From NCBI RefSeq assembly GCF_014645835.1, contig NZ_BMMM01000023.1, forward strand, positions 2,490-66,489: a stretch of 64,000 bases of DNA, read 5' to 3'. Source of the DNA: Streptomyces albiflavescens (GTDB lineage: Bacteria > Actinomycetota > Actinomycetes > Streptomycetales > Streptomycetaceae). The translations under genes and the position numbers were made by a program. This document shows positions 26,814 to 34,798 of the stretch, in pieces. The notes under the pieces are model-generated. The model was not told the DNA's origin. It searched no databases and saw only the letters and a program-made list of their open reading frames with translations. Position 1 is the first letter of the stretch. The number at the start of each line of letters is the position of its first letter.

Positions 26814-27929
26814 GTGAAGGTCGGTATCCCCCGCGAGGTCAAGAACAACGAGTTCCGGGTGGCCATCACCCCTGCCGGCGTGCATGAGCTGGTGCGCAAC
26901 GGCCACCAGGTCTTCATCGAGCAGAACGCCGGCGTCGGCTCCTCGATCACGGACGACGAGTTCGTTTCCGCCGGTGCGCAGATCCTTCCCACCGCCGACG
27001 AGGTCTGGGCCACCGCCGACCTGCTGCTGAAGGTCAAGGAGCCCATCGCGGAGGAGTACCACCGCCTTCGCAAGGATCAGACGCTCTTCACCTACCTGCA
27101 CCTGGCCGCATCCAAGGAGTGCACGGACGCGCTGCTCGAGTCCGGCACCACGGCGATCGCCTACGAGACGGTCGAGCTGCCGAACCGCGCGCTGCCGCTG
27201 CTCGCCCCGATGTCCGAGGTCGCGGGTCGTCTGGCCCCGCAGGTCGGCGCGTACCACCTGATGCGCGCGGCCGGCGGCCGCGGTGTCCTGCCGGGCGGTG
27301 TCCCGGGCGTTGTCCCGGCCAAGGCCGTCGTCATCGGCGGTGGCGTCTCCGGCTGGAACGCCGCGCAGATCGCCATCGGTATGGGCTTCGACGTGACCCT
27401 GCTCGACCGCGACATCAACAAGCTGCGTGAGGCCGACAAGGTCTTCGGCACGAAGGTCAAGGCCGTCATGTCCAACTCCTTCGAGCTGGAGAAGGCCGTC
27501 CTCGACGCCGACCTCGTCATCGGCGCCGTCCTCATCCCGGGTGCCAAGGCTCCGAAGCTGGTCACCAACGAGCTCGTGTCGCGCATGAAGCCGGGAAGTG
27601 TCCTTGTCGACATCGCGATCGACCAGGGCGGCTGCTTCGAGGACTCGCGCCCCACCACGCACGCCGAGCCGACCTTCAGGGTCCACAACTCGGTCTTCTA
27701 CTGCGTCGCCAACATGCCGGGCGCTGTTCCGAACACCTCCACCAACGCCCTCACCAACGCCACGCTGCCCTACATCGTGTCGCTGGCCAACAACGGCTGG
27801 GTCGAGGCGCTGCGCCGTGACCCCGCGCTCGCCAAGGGTCTCAACACCCACGACGGCAAGGTGGTTTACCGCGAGGTCGCCGATGCGCTCGGCCTCGAGC
27901 ACGTCGAGCTGGAGACCCTGCTCGGTTAA
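26814..27929 (+). CDS. ald: Alanine dehydrogenase
   Basis: A 371-residue protein, the length of characterised Ald enzymes. It begins VKVGIPREVKNNEFRVAITP, equivalent to the usual MRVGIP start, contains the substrate-binding Lys in LLLKVKEP, the catalytic His in YLHLAAS, and the NAD fold VVIGGGVSGWNAAQIAIGMG. It reversibly deaminates L-alanine to pyruvate with NAD+. GTG at 26814 has AAGGA 11 nt upstream; GTG at 26805 adds three residues but its spacing to the ribosome binding site is only 2. An 11-bp hairpin terminator follows at 27983. Confidence 0.95.
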   Translation: MKVGIPREVKNNEFRVAITPAGVHELVRNGHQVFIEQNAGVGSSITDDEFVSAGAQILPTADEVWATADLLLKVKEPIAEEYHRLRKDQTLFTYLHLAASKECTDALLESGTTAIAYETVELPNRALPLLAPMSEVAGRLAPQVGAYHLMRAAGGRGVLPGGVPGVVPAKAVVIGGGVSGWNAAQIAIGMGFDVTLLDRDINKLREADKVFGTKVKAVMSNSFELEKAVLDADLVIGAVLIPGAKAPKLVTNELVSRMKPGSVLVDIAIDQGGCFEDSRPTTHAEPTFRVHNSVFYCVANMPGAVPNTSTNALTNATLPYIVSLANNGWVEALRRDPALAKGLNTHDGKVVYREVADALGLEHVELETLLG

Positions 27930-27982
27930 GTCATCAACGGGTAAAAGGCGATACGTCAACACAGGTCGTCAACCCAGCGCAC

Positions 27983-28015
27983 CCGGCCGGACCTTGCTCG
28001 ACAGGGTCCGGCCGG
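27983..28015 (+). terminator. ald terminator hairpin
   Basis: CCGGCCGGACC (27983-27993) pairs perfectly with GGTCCGGCCGG (28005-28015) across an 11-base loop. There is no T-run. Confidence 0.65.
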
Positions 28016-28173
28016 ATGTGTGTCGGGTCACTTTGCGACACTCGTTCAACTCGCCGCGAACGTAACCCTTCGACCGATTCGCACACCGGTGAAACCTACC
28101 GTGCGACGGCCTTACGCCCTTGACAGCGGGGTGTTCGGTTGCCGACACATCGGGTCGGGTCCGGCGGATTGTG

Positions 28174-28203
28174 TTGCTGCGGACCGGTGACACGCCATAG
28201 AGT
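28174..28203 (+). promoter_or_regulatory. Putative parA promoter
   Basis: TTGCTG at 28174-28179 and TAGAGT at 28198-28203 are separated by 18 bases, close to a vegetative sigma consensus. Predicted transcription start is near 28210, giving a leader of about 65 bases. Confidence 0.5.
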
Positions 28204-28275
28204 CGCCAACCGTCGGCATGGTGCCACGCTGACCTATCTAGAAGTTTCCTGGTCACCAAGGAGGTAAGACGACTT

Positions 28276-29445
28276 GTGAATGAGTCGACATTTTCTCCCG
28301 GGGGTGGTCAACCAGGAATGCCGGCGCGGGGCCAGAGCCCCACGGGGCTCGAGGCTGTCGGCTCCGTCGCTGTCCGAACCTTCGCAGCCCAAAAGAGTCC
28401 CCGGATGACTCAGACAGCACACCAGAGCATGGATGGCCATCACGTGAACGCCATGGCCGGCAACGGAAGTGGCGAGAACCGCACCCACTTCGCCGACTAC
28501 GACGAACTGCCCGAGGGGCACTTCTACGACCCCGACGCCGAGTACGAGCCCGATCCGGAGTACGCGGCCACGCTCGCGCCCGACGCTGCCCGTCAGCGCC
28601 GCGAGCGCGTCGGCCCGACCGGCCGACCGCTGCCGTACTTCCCGATCCCGGGCCCGCTGACCGACCACGGCCCCGCGAAGATCATCGCGATGTGCAACCA
28701 GAAGGGCGGCGTCGGCAAGACCACGTCGACCATCAACCTGGGTGCCGCGCTCGCGGAGTACGGACGCCGGGTCCTGCTCGTCGACTTCGACCCGCAGGGC
28801 GCGCTGTCCGTGGGTCTCGGCGTCAACCCCATGGAGCTCGACCTCACCGTCTACAACCTGCTCATGGAGCGGGGCATGGCGGCCGACGAGGTACTCCTGA
28901 AGACGGCGGTCCCGAACATGGACCTGCTGCCCAGCAACATCGACCTGTCCGCCGCCGAAGTGCAGTTGGTGAGCGAGGTCGCCCGTGAGTCCACGCTGCA
29001 GCGCGCCCTGAAGCCGCTAATGGCCGACTACGACTACATCGTGATCGACTGTCAGCCCTCGCTCGGCCTGCTCACCGTCAACGCCCTGACGGCGGCTCAC
29101 AAGGTGATCGTGCCGCTCGAGTGCGAGTTCTTCGCGCTGCGTGGTGTCGCGCTGCTCACCGAGACCATCGAGAAGGTCCAGGAGCGGCTCAACCCCGAGC
29201 TGGAGCTCGACGGCATCCTCGCCACGATGTACGACTCCCGTACGGTGCACAGCCGTGAGGTGCTCGCGCGCGTGGTCGAGGCCTTCGACGATCACGTCTA
29301 CCACACGGTGATCGGCCGGACCGTCCGCTTCCCGGAGACCACGGTCGCCGGTGAGCCGATCACCACGTACGCCTCCAACTCCGTCGGTGCCGCCGCCTAT
29401 CGCCAGCTCGCCAGGGAGGTGCTCGCCCGGTGTCACGCCGAGTGA
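28276..29445 (+). CDS. ParA family ATPase
   Basis: A 389-residue protein. The first 120 residues are a disordered, acidic, Tyr/Asp-rich extension (for example HFYDPDAEYEPDPEY). The ParA core follows: deviant Walker A CNQKGGVGKTTSTINL, DFDPQGALSVGLG, and YIVIDCQPSLGLLTVNAL. ParA ATPases position DNA or protein cargo by nucleoid binding and ATP-driven dimerisation. The GTG at 28276 has AAGGAGGT 10 nt upstream. The operon continues with an RHH-like protein and the condensin subunits scpA and scpB, so this copy is tied to chromosome organisation and is not the oriC-linked parAB pair (inference from context). Confidence 0.9.
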   Translation: MNESTFSPGGGQPGMPARGQSPTGLEAVGSVAVRTFAAQKSPRMTQTAHQSMDGHHVNAMAGNGSGENRTHFADYDELPEGHFYDPDAEYEPDPEYAATLAPDAARQRRERVGPTGRPLPYFPIPGPLTDHGPAKIIAMCNQKGGVGKTTSTINLGAALAEYGRRVLLVDFDPQGALSVGLGVNPMELDLTVYNLLMERGMAADEVLLKTAVPNMDLLPSNIDLSAAEVQLVSEVARESTLQRALKPLMADYDYIVIDCQPSLGLLTVNALTAAHKVIVPLECEFFALRGVALLTETIEKVQERLNPELELDGILATMYDSRTVHSREVLARVVEAFDDHVYHTVIGRTVRFPETTVAGEPITTYASNSVGAAAYRQLAREVLARCHAE

Positions 29446-30002
29446 GTCTGCCGGGGGCCGACGAACTGTTCCGTACCACCGGGGGAATGGCGCTCCAGGC
29501 GTCCACGCCCTCACGCCGGACCAACGGCGAGGCCCGGGTGCCGGCTCCCGCGGGCGAGAGCGATGCGGCGGCCGCCGGGGACGACGCGCCCCCGTCGGTG
29601 CCCGTCCAGGGCGGTGACGGCGAGGGCGACGAACACGTCGCGGCCGACGCCGAGTCCGACGCGGGGGAGTCCCGCAGCCGGGGCGCCGCTCCGGAGCGCT
29701 CCGGGCGACGCCAGGCGGCGCAGGAAGGTTCTGCCCCCGCCGGGCAGTCCTCCCGCGGCAAGCGGGGGCGTGCCGCCAACCGCCGGCCCAGCGGGCGGGA
29801 GCGGCACGACGAGAAGATCACGGTGTACGTGTCCGCCGAGGAGCTCATGGATCTCGAGCACGCCCGGCTGGTGCTCCGCGGGGAGCACGGGCTCGCGGTC
29901 GACCGTGGGCGGATCGTCCGCGAGGCGGTTGCCGTGGTGCTCGCGGATCTTGAGTCCCGGGGGGACGCGAGCATCCTCGTTCGACGGCTGCGTGGGCGGT
30001 AG
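29430..30002 (+). CDS. Conserved protein with C-terminal RHH-like domain
   Basis: A 190-residue protein. The first 115 residues are low complexity, rich in Gly, Ala, Ser and charged residues, ending in a basic GKRGRAANRRPSGRER segment. The C-terminus, HDEKITVYVSAEELMDLEHARLVLRG then GRIVREAVAVVLADLES, has the strand-helix-helix pattern of ribbon-helix-helix DNA-binding proteins. The GTG at 29430 has GGGAGG 10 nt upstream and overlaps the parA stop by 16 bases; a GTG at 29442 would give a GTGA overlap but lacks a ribosome binding site. It may be the DNA-binding partner of the preceding ParA (inference). Confidence 0.75.
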   Translation: MSRRVSLPGADELFRTTGGMALQASTPSRRTNGEARVPAPAGESDAAAAGDDAPPSVPVQGGDGEGDEHVAADAESDAGESRSRGAAPERSGRRQAAQEGSAPAGQSSRGKRGRAANRRPSGRERHDEKITVYVSAEELMDLEHARLVLRGEHGLAVDRGRIVREAVAVVLADLESRGDASILVRRLRGR

Positions 30003-30020
30003 CGGTAGCCTGCGACGGCT

Positions 30021-31292
30021 ATGACCTCGAACGACGTCCCTGTCCCCGCCGGTGGCTCCGCCGGTCGTCGGCGTGTCCTGGGGCGGGGGCCGGGAGCTGC
30101 GCCGCCTGAGCCGCCCGTCGAGGTTCCGCCGCCCCCGGTGGAGCCTGCTTCGCCTGCGGGGGAGCCTGAGGCCGTTTCGCCTGCGGCGGAGAGCGAATCC
30201 CTTGTCGAGGCCGAGGGAGCGCCTGCCCACACCGCGGGCGGAGCTGCCGAGGAACCCCTCGCCGCCGAGTACGAAGCTCCCGCCGGGGCTGAAGCTCCCG
30301 TCGGGTCTGCGGCTCCTGTTGGGGCTGAAGCTCCCGCCGGGCCTGAAGCCCCCGCCGGGGCCGAAGCTCCAGTCGGGCCTGAAGCTCCTGTTGGGTCTGA
30401 AGCTCCCGCCGGGGCTAAGGCTCCCGCCGGGCCTGAAGCCCCTGCCGAGGCCGAAGCCCCTGCCGAGGCCGGTGACGGTGTCTTCAAGGTGCGGCTCTCG
30501 AACTTCGAGGGGCCCTTCGACCTGCTGCTTCAGCTGATTTCGAAGCACAAGCTCGATGTCACCGAAGTGGCGTTGTCCAAGGTCACCGATGAGTTCATGG
30601 CGCACATCAGGGCCATGGGGCCGGACTGGGACCTCGACCAGACGACCGAGTTCCTCGTCGTCGCGGCGACGCTGCTCGATCTCAAGGCCGCTCGGCTGCT
30701 GCCCTCCGCCGAGGTCGAGGACGAGGCCGACCTCGCGCTGCTGGAGGCGCGGGACCTGCTGTTCGCGCGGCTGCTGCAGTACCGCGCGTACAAGCAGATC
30801 GCGGACATCTTCAACGCGCGGCTGGAAGAAGAGGGCCGCCGCTACCCCCGTACCGTCGGGCTCGAAGCCCATCACGCCGAGCTGCTGCCCGAGGTGGTCA
30901 TCAGCATCGGGGCGGAGGGGTTCGCCAAGCTCGCCGTGAAGGCGATGCAGCCGAGGCCCAAGCCGCAGGTGTACGTCGACCACATCCACGCACCGCTGGT
31001 CAGCGTGCAGGAGCAGGCCGGGATCGTCGTGGCGCGGCTGCGGGAGCTCGGGGAGGCCAGTTTCCGCGTGCTCGTCGAGGACACCGATGACACCCTCACG
31101 GTCGTGGCCCGGTTCCTGGCGCTTCTGGAGCTCTACCGGGAGAAGGCCGTCGCGCTCGACCAGGAGGAGGCACTCGGGGACCTGGTGGTGCGCTGGACGG
31201 GCGGGGACGGGGACGAGCAGCCGACCGTCACGGACGAGTTCGACCGGCCGCCCGAGGAACCCAAGGACGACGCCAAGAAGGAGAAGGCGTGA
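30021..31292 (+). CDS. scpA: Segregation and condensation protein A
   Basis: A 423-residue kleisin-type protein. The ScpA core starts near residue 155 with FKVRLSNFEGPFDLLLQLISKHKLDVTEVAL and continues with FLVVAATLLDLKAARLLP, ending in a winged-helix segment. ScpA bridges the SMC heads with ScpB. The first 150 residues are unusual: a Pro/Ala/Glu-rich chain of degenerate 5-6 residue units such as PAGAEAP and PVGPEAP, encoded by imperfect DNA repeats at about 30270-30475. Typical ScpA proteins are about 250-300 residues, so this extension is extra. The stop overlaps the scpB GTG as GTGA. Confidence 0.92.
   Translation: MTSNDVPVPAGGSAGRRRVLGRGPGAAPPEPPVEVPPPPVEPASPAGEPEAVSPAAESESLVEAEGAPAHTAGGAAEEPLAAEYEAPAGAEAPVGSAAPVGAEAPAGPEAPAGAEAPVGPEAPVGSEAPAGAKAPAGPEAPAEAEAPAEAGDGVFKVRLSNFEGPFDLLLQLISKHKLDVTEVALSKVTDEFMAHIRAMGPDWDLDQTTEFLVVAATLLDLKAARLLPSAEVEDEADLALLEARDLLFARLLQYRAYKQIADIFNARLEEEGRRYPRTVGLEAHHAELLPEVVISIGAEGFAKLAVKAMQPRPKPQVYVDHIHAPLVSVQEQAGIVVARLRELGEASFRVLVEDTDDTLTVVARFLALLELYREKAVALDQEEALGDLVVRWTGGDGDEQPTVTDEFDRPPEEPKDDAKKEKA
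30270..30475. repeat. Degenerate GAAGCTCCCGCCGGG-type repeats in scpA
   Basis: About a dozen imperfect 15-18 bp units (GCTCCCGCCGGGGCTGAA, GCTCCTGTTGGGTCTGAA and similar) encode the Pro/Ala/Glu linker of ScpA. Confidence 0.75.
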
Positions 31293-31939
31293 GCGAGGAG
31301 ACCACCGAGATCCCGGCGGGGCCGCGCACCGTCGCCGACCTCGATCTCAAACCCGCCCTGGAGGCCGTCCTCATGGTCGTGGACGAACCCGCGACCGAGG
31401 AGCACCTCGCGAAGATCCTGGAGCGGCCGCGGCGGCAGATCGCGGACGCGCTGCGCGAGCTGGCCGACGAGTACACCGTGCAGGCCCGCGGCTTCGAACT
31501 GCGGCTCATCGCAGGTGGCTGGCGGTTCTACACGCGGCCCGAGTACGCGGCGGCCGTCGAACGCTTCGTCCTGGACGGGCAGCAGGCCCGGCTCACGCAG
31601 GCGGCTCTGGAGACGCTCGCGGTGGTCGCGTACCGTCAGCCGGTCAGCCGTTCGAGGGTCTCGGCGGTCCGCGGAGTGAACTGTGACGGTGTGATGCGCA
31701 CCCTGTTGCAGCGCGGTCTGGTCGAGGAGGCGGGCACGGAACCTGAAACAGGTGCGATCCTGTACACGACGACGAACTACTTCCTGGAGCGGATGGGCCT
31801 GCGCGGTCTGGACGAGCTCCCGGAGCTCGCGCCCTTCCTCCCGGAGGCGGACGCGATCGAGGCCGAGACGCAGGAAGGGGTTCCGTCGTTCGATCCGGAT
31901 GCTCCTGACGCTCCGGGGACAGACGACGCAGACGACTAG
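31289..31939 (+). CDS. scpB: Segregation and condensation protein B
   Basis: A 216-residue ScpB with two winged-helix domains: LDLKPALEAVLMVVDEPATEEHLAKIL, then LTQAALETLAVVAYRQPVSRSRVSAVRGVNCDGVMRTLLQRGLVEE, and the family tail TTNYFLERMGLRGLDELPEL. It dimerises and binds ScpA in the SMC complex that compacts and segregates chromosomes. The GTG overlaps the scpA stop by 4 bases. The C-terminal 30 residues are acidic. Confidence 0.94.
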   Translation: MSEETTEIPAGPRTVADLDLKPALEAVLMVVDEPATEEHLAKILERPRRQIADALRELADEYTVQARGFELRLIAGGWRFYTRPEYAAAVERFVLDGQQARLTQAALETLAVVAYRQPVSRSRVSAVRGVNCDGVMRTLLQRGLVEEAGTEPETGAILYTTTNYFLERMGLRGLDELPELAPFLPEADAIEAETQEGVPSFDPDAPDAPGTDDADD

Positions 31940-31950
31940 ACGGAACTTTG

Positions 31951-33021
31951 ATGCGAAGCAGCGGCAGCGGTAGCGGCAAGAGCGGTGGGCGCGGTAACTA
32001 CCGCGGTGCCGGCAACAGCAGGGACCAGAAGCAGGGGCAGGGCCGCCCCAGCAAGCCCCGCCCCGAGGAGCGCCGCTACGACGTGGGCCCCGGCGCCTCC
32101 AAGGACGGCCCGAAGTCCGGGCGCGGCAGCGCTGCCCGCGGCGGCGCCAAGGGCGGACCCAAGCAGGGCCAGCAGCGTGGCGGCCGTACGGAGCCCGCGC
32201 GCTCCCGCGAGTACGAGACGCGGGCCGAGGAGCGCAACCGGGACCGGTACGCGGGCAAGAAGGACATCAAGCTGCCCAAGACCTTCCCGGGCGCCGAGCA
32301 GGAGGGCGAGCGCCTGCAGAAGGTGCTCGCGCGCGCGGGCTACGGTTCCCGGCGTGCCTGCGAGGAACTGGTCGAGCAGGCCCGGGTCGAGGTCAACGGC
32401 GAGATCGTCCTGGAGCAGGGTCTGCGCGTCGACCCGGAGAAGGACGAGATCAAGGTCGACGGGCTGACGGTCGCGACGCAGTCGTACCAGTTCTTCTCGC
32501 TGAACAAGCCCGCCGGTGTCGTCTCGACCATGGAGGACAACGAGGGCCGTCAGTGCCTCGGCGACTACGTGACGAACCGAGAGACGCGGCTCTTCCACGT
32601 CGGCCGGCTCGACACCGAGACCGAGGGCGTCATCCTGCTCACCAACCACGGTGAGCTGGCCCACCGCCTGACCCACCCCAAGTACGGCGTGAAGAAGGTC
32701 TACCTCGCGCACATCGTGGGCCCGATCCCGCGCGACCTGGGCAAGCGGCTCAAGGACGGCATCCAGCTGGAGGACGGGTACGCCAAGGCGGACCACTTCC
32801 GGGTCGTCGAGCAGACCGGCAAGAACTACCTGGTCGAGGTGACCCTCCACGAGGGCCGCAAGCACATCGTGCGCCGCATGCTCGCCGAGGCCGGCTTCCC
32901 GGTGGACAAGCTCGTCCGCGTGGCCTTCGGCCCGATCACCCTGGGCGACCAGAAGTCGGGCTGGCTGCGCCGCCTGTCGAACACCGAGGTCGGCATGCTC
33001 ATGGCCGAGGTCGGCCTCTAG
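31951..33021 (+). CDS. rluB: rRNA pseudouridine synthase (RsuA/RluB family)
   Basis: A 356-residue protein. The first 105 residues are a basic, Gly/Ser/Lys-rich tail. An S4 domain follows (ERLQKVLARAGYGSRRACEELVEQARVEVNG). The catalytic domain has LNKPAGVVSTMEDNEGR, the motif HVGRLDTETEGVILLTN with the catalytic Asp in RLD, and LHEGRKHIVRRM. It isomerises a uridine of 23S rRNA. The ATG at 31951 is preferred to a TTG one codon earlier. It is the last gene of the parA-scpAB operon, before a strong terminator. Confidence 0.93.
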   Translation: MRSSGSGSGKSGGRGNYRGAGNSRDQKQGQGRPSKPRPEERRYDVGPGASKDGPKSGRGSAARGGAKGGPKQGQQRGGRTEPARSREYETRAEERNRDRYAGKKDIKLPKTFPGAEQEGERLQKVLARAGYGSRRACEELVEQARVEVNGEIVLEQGLRVDPEKDEIKVDGLTVATQSYQFFSLNKPAGVVSTMEDNEGRQCLGDYVTNRETRLFHVGRLDTETEGVILLTNHGELAHRLTHPKYGVKKVYLAHIVGPIPRDLGKRLKDGIQLEDGYAKADHFRVVEQTGKNYLVEVTLHEGRKHIVRRMLAEAGFPVDKLVRVAFGPITLGDQKSGWLRRLSNTEVGMLMAEVGL

Positions 33022-33051
33022 CCTCACGGACCCCTGGTCTCGCGTGTACGA

Positions 33052-33084
33052 CGGCCGGTCCCGGAACTTCTCCGGGACCGGCCG
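33052..33084 (+). terminator. Strong intrinsic terminator after rluB
   Basis: CGGCCGGTCCCGGA (33052-33065) pairs perfectly with TCCGGGACCGGCCG (33071-33084) over an ACTTC loop, followed by ATTCGTTTT. Confidence 0.85.
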
Positions 33085-33160
33085 ATTCGTTTTCGCCGCT
33101 GCGCCGGTCTGTACCGGTGAACGATCCATCGGTGCGTGCCGGTGGACGAAGGGAGCGGGG

Positions 33161-34156
33161 ATGGCCATCACGACGCACCGCGACGAATTCGTCCGGCTGA
33201 CCGATCCGTACCGGCGGGAGCTGCTCGCCCACTGCTATCGCATGCTCGGGTCGGTGGACGACGCCGAGGACCTCGTCCAGGAGACGTATCTGCGGGCCTG
33301 GCGGTCGTACGAGGGGTACGAGGGCCGGGCGTCCCTGCGCACCTGGCTGCACCGGATCGCCACGAATACGTGTCTGACGGCTCTGGAGGGCCGTGTGCGC
33401 CGTCCGCTGCCCACGGGGCTCGGCGGGCCCTCGGACGGGCCTGAGGAGCTTCTGAGGGCCCCTGCGACGGATGTGCCGTGGCTGCAGCCGCTGCCCGACG
33501 CGCTCATCGACCCGGCGACGGTGGTGGCGGCCCGGGGGAGTCTGCGGCTCGCGCTCGTCGCCGCGCTGCAGAACCTGCCGGCGCGGCAGCGGGCCGTGCT
33601 CATCCTGCGGGACGTGCTGGCCTGGCGGGCGCCCGAGGTCGCCGCCCTGCTCGGCACCTCCACGGCGGCCGTCAAGAGCAGCCTGCAACGCGCGCGTGCC
33701 CGGCTCGACGAGGTGGCGCCCGACGAGGAACTGGTGACCGAGCCCGACGTCCCCGGGGACCGCGAGCTGATCGACCGCTACATGGCGGCCTTCGAAGACG
33801 CCGACATGGACGCGCTCCTCGGACTCCTCCAGGACGGTGTCGAACTGGAAATGCCTCCCTACTTGGAGTGGTTCAGAGGCAAGAAGGACGTGCTGCGGTT
33901 CCTGGAGACCCGGGCACACGTCAAGGGAGGGCTGCGGACGCTTCCCACGCGCGCGAACGGGCAGCCGACCGCGGCCATGTACCTGCGCGGCGCCGACGGC
34001 GTCTTCAGGGCCCACTCCTTGCAGGTGCTCACCGTCGGCCGAGCGGTCGAAGGGCCGGTCGGGCGAGCGCCCGAGGACCCGGCGATCGCGCGCATCACCG
34101 TCTTCCTGGGCCCGGGGCTGTTCGCACGCTTCGGGATGCCGGCGGTGCTGTCGTGA
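33161..34156 (+). CDS. ECF RNA polymerase sigma factor, SigG/TIGR02960-like with SnoaL-type C-terminus
   Basis: A 331-residue sigma factor. Region 2 is LTDPYRRELLAHCYRMLGSVDDAEDLVQETYLRAWRSYEGYEG, with LRTWLHRIATNTCL. Region 4 is LQNLPARQRAVLILRDVLAWRAPEVAALLGTSTAAVKSSLQRARARL. From about residue 205 a SnoaL-like domain follows (DRELIDRYMAAFEDADMDALLGLLQDGVELEMPPYLEWFRGK), a fusion known in this ECF group and thought to modulate activity. The ATG at 33161 follows GGGAG at 5 nt. No anti-sigma gene is adjacent; the partner downstream overlaps by 4 bases (GTGA). Confidence 0.9.
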   Translation: MAITTHRDEFVRLTDPYRRELLAHCYRMLGSVDDAEDLVQETYLRAWRSYEGYEGRASLRTWLHRIATNTCLTALEGRVRRPLPTGLGGPSDGPEELLRAPATDVPWLQPLPDALIDPATVVAARGSLRLALVAALQNLPARQRAVLILRDVLAWRAPEVAALLGTSTAAVKSSLQRARARLDEVAPDEELVTEPDVPGDRELIDRYMAAFEDADMDALLGLLQDGVELEMPPYLEWFRGKKDVLRFLETRAHVKGGLRTLPTRANGQPTAAMYLRGADGVFRAHSLQVLTVGRAVEGPVGRAPEDPAIARITVFLGPGLFARFGMPAVLS

Positions 34157-34767
34157 ACACCGGGGAGTTGCTGGAGCGTTCCCTCGCGTACGCCCTGGGA
34201 AGCGTTTCCGCCGTCCCGCCCGGGAGTCTGGAGCGGGTCACACCCTGCGCGGAGTGGGACCTGGGGGAGCTTCTCGGGCACCTCGACGACTCGCTGGACG
34301 CCCTGTACGAGGGACTCACGGGCAGGCCCATCGGGCTCTTCCCCAAAGGCACCTTCCCCGCAGGGCTCTTCCTGGAAGCGGCCTCCGATCCCGTCTGTGG
34401 CTTTCGCAGGCGTGCCTGCGCCGTGCTCGGCGCCTGGGCCGCGGGACACCCGGACACCGTGGTGGTGGGTGACCGGCCGCTGGATGCCCGGGTGATGACC
34501 GCCGTGGGCGCCGTGGAGATCGCCGTGCACGGGTGGGACGTGTCCCAGGCCTGCGGTCGGGCGCGGCCGATTCCCTCCGCGCTCGCCGTCGAACTGCTGC
34601 CCGTGGCACGGTGCGTGGTCGCGGACGAGGATCGCGGCGTCCGCTTCGCGGAGCCGGTCGCCGTGTCGCCGTCCGCCCCGCCCCGTGACCGGTTGCTCGC
34701 CTTCCTGGGACGGCTTCCCGAGGCGCCGCGATTCCTTTCAGGACCGGGCCCGGTCTGCCTTCCGTGA
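34153..34767 (+). CDS. TIGR03086 family protein (DinB/mycothiol-dependent-like)
   Basis: A 204-residue protein with the family signature TPCAEWDLGELLGHL near residue 30 and VGAVEIAVHGWDVSQACGR near residue 130, in which His residues form the metal site of the DinB/maleylpyruvate isomerase fold. Related proteins use mycothiol. Its reaction is unknown. The GTG at 34153 overlaps the sigma factor stop, so the two are translationally coupled. The next gene, an MFS exporter, starts 31 bases downstream and may belong to the same operon. Confidence 0.82.
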   Translation: MNTGELLERSLAYALGSVSAVPPGSLERVTPCAEWDLGELLGHLDDSLDALYEGLTGRPIGLFPKGTFPAGLFLEAASDPVCGFRRRACAVLGAWAAGHPDTVVVGDRPLDARVMTAVGAVEIAVHGWDVSQACGRARPIPSALAVELLPVARCVVADEDRGVRFAEPVAVSPSAPPRDRLLAFLGRLPEAPRFLSGPGPVCLP

Positions 34768-34788
34768 GTGATCCCTCGACCTCACGGA
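34761..34788 (+). promoter_or_regulatory. Inverted repeat touching MFS ribosome binding site
   Basis: TCCGTGAG (34761-34768) and CTCACGGA (34781-34788) are perfectly complementary around a 12-base spacer. The right arm overlaps the first bases of the GGAAGGA ribosome binding site at 34786-34792. It could be an operator or an RNA hairpin limiting translation. Confidence 0.4.
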
Positions 34789-34798
34789 AGGAACCGTC

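Larger units (their letters stand above)
27930..28275. other. ald terminator and parA promoter region
   Basis: This 346-base stretch has no gene. It holds the ald terminator at 27983-28015, then an AT-richer part with a likely sigma-70 promoter at 28174-28203 and a perfect AAGGAGGT ribosome binding site at 28258-28265 for parA. Confidence 0.7.
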
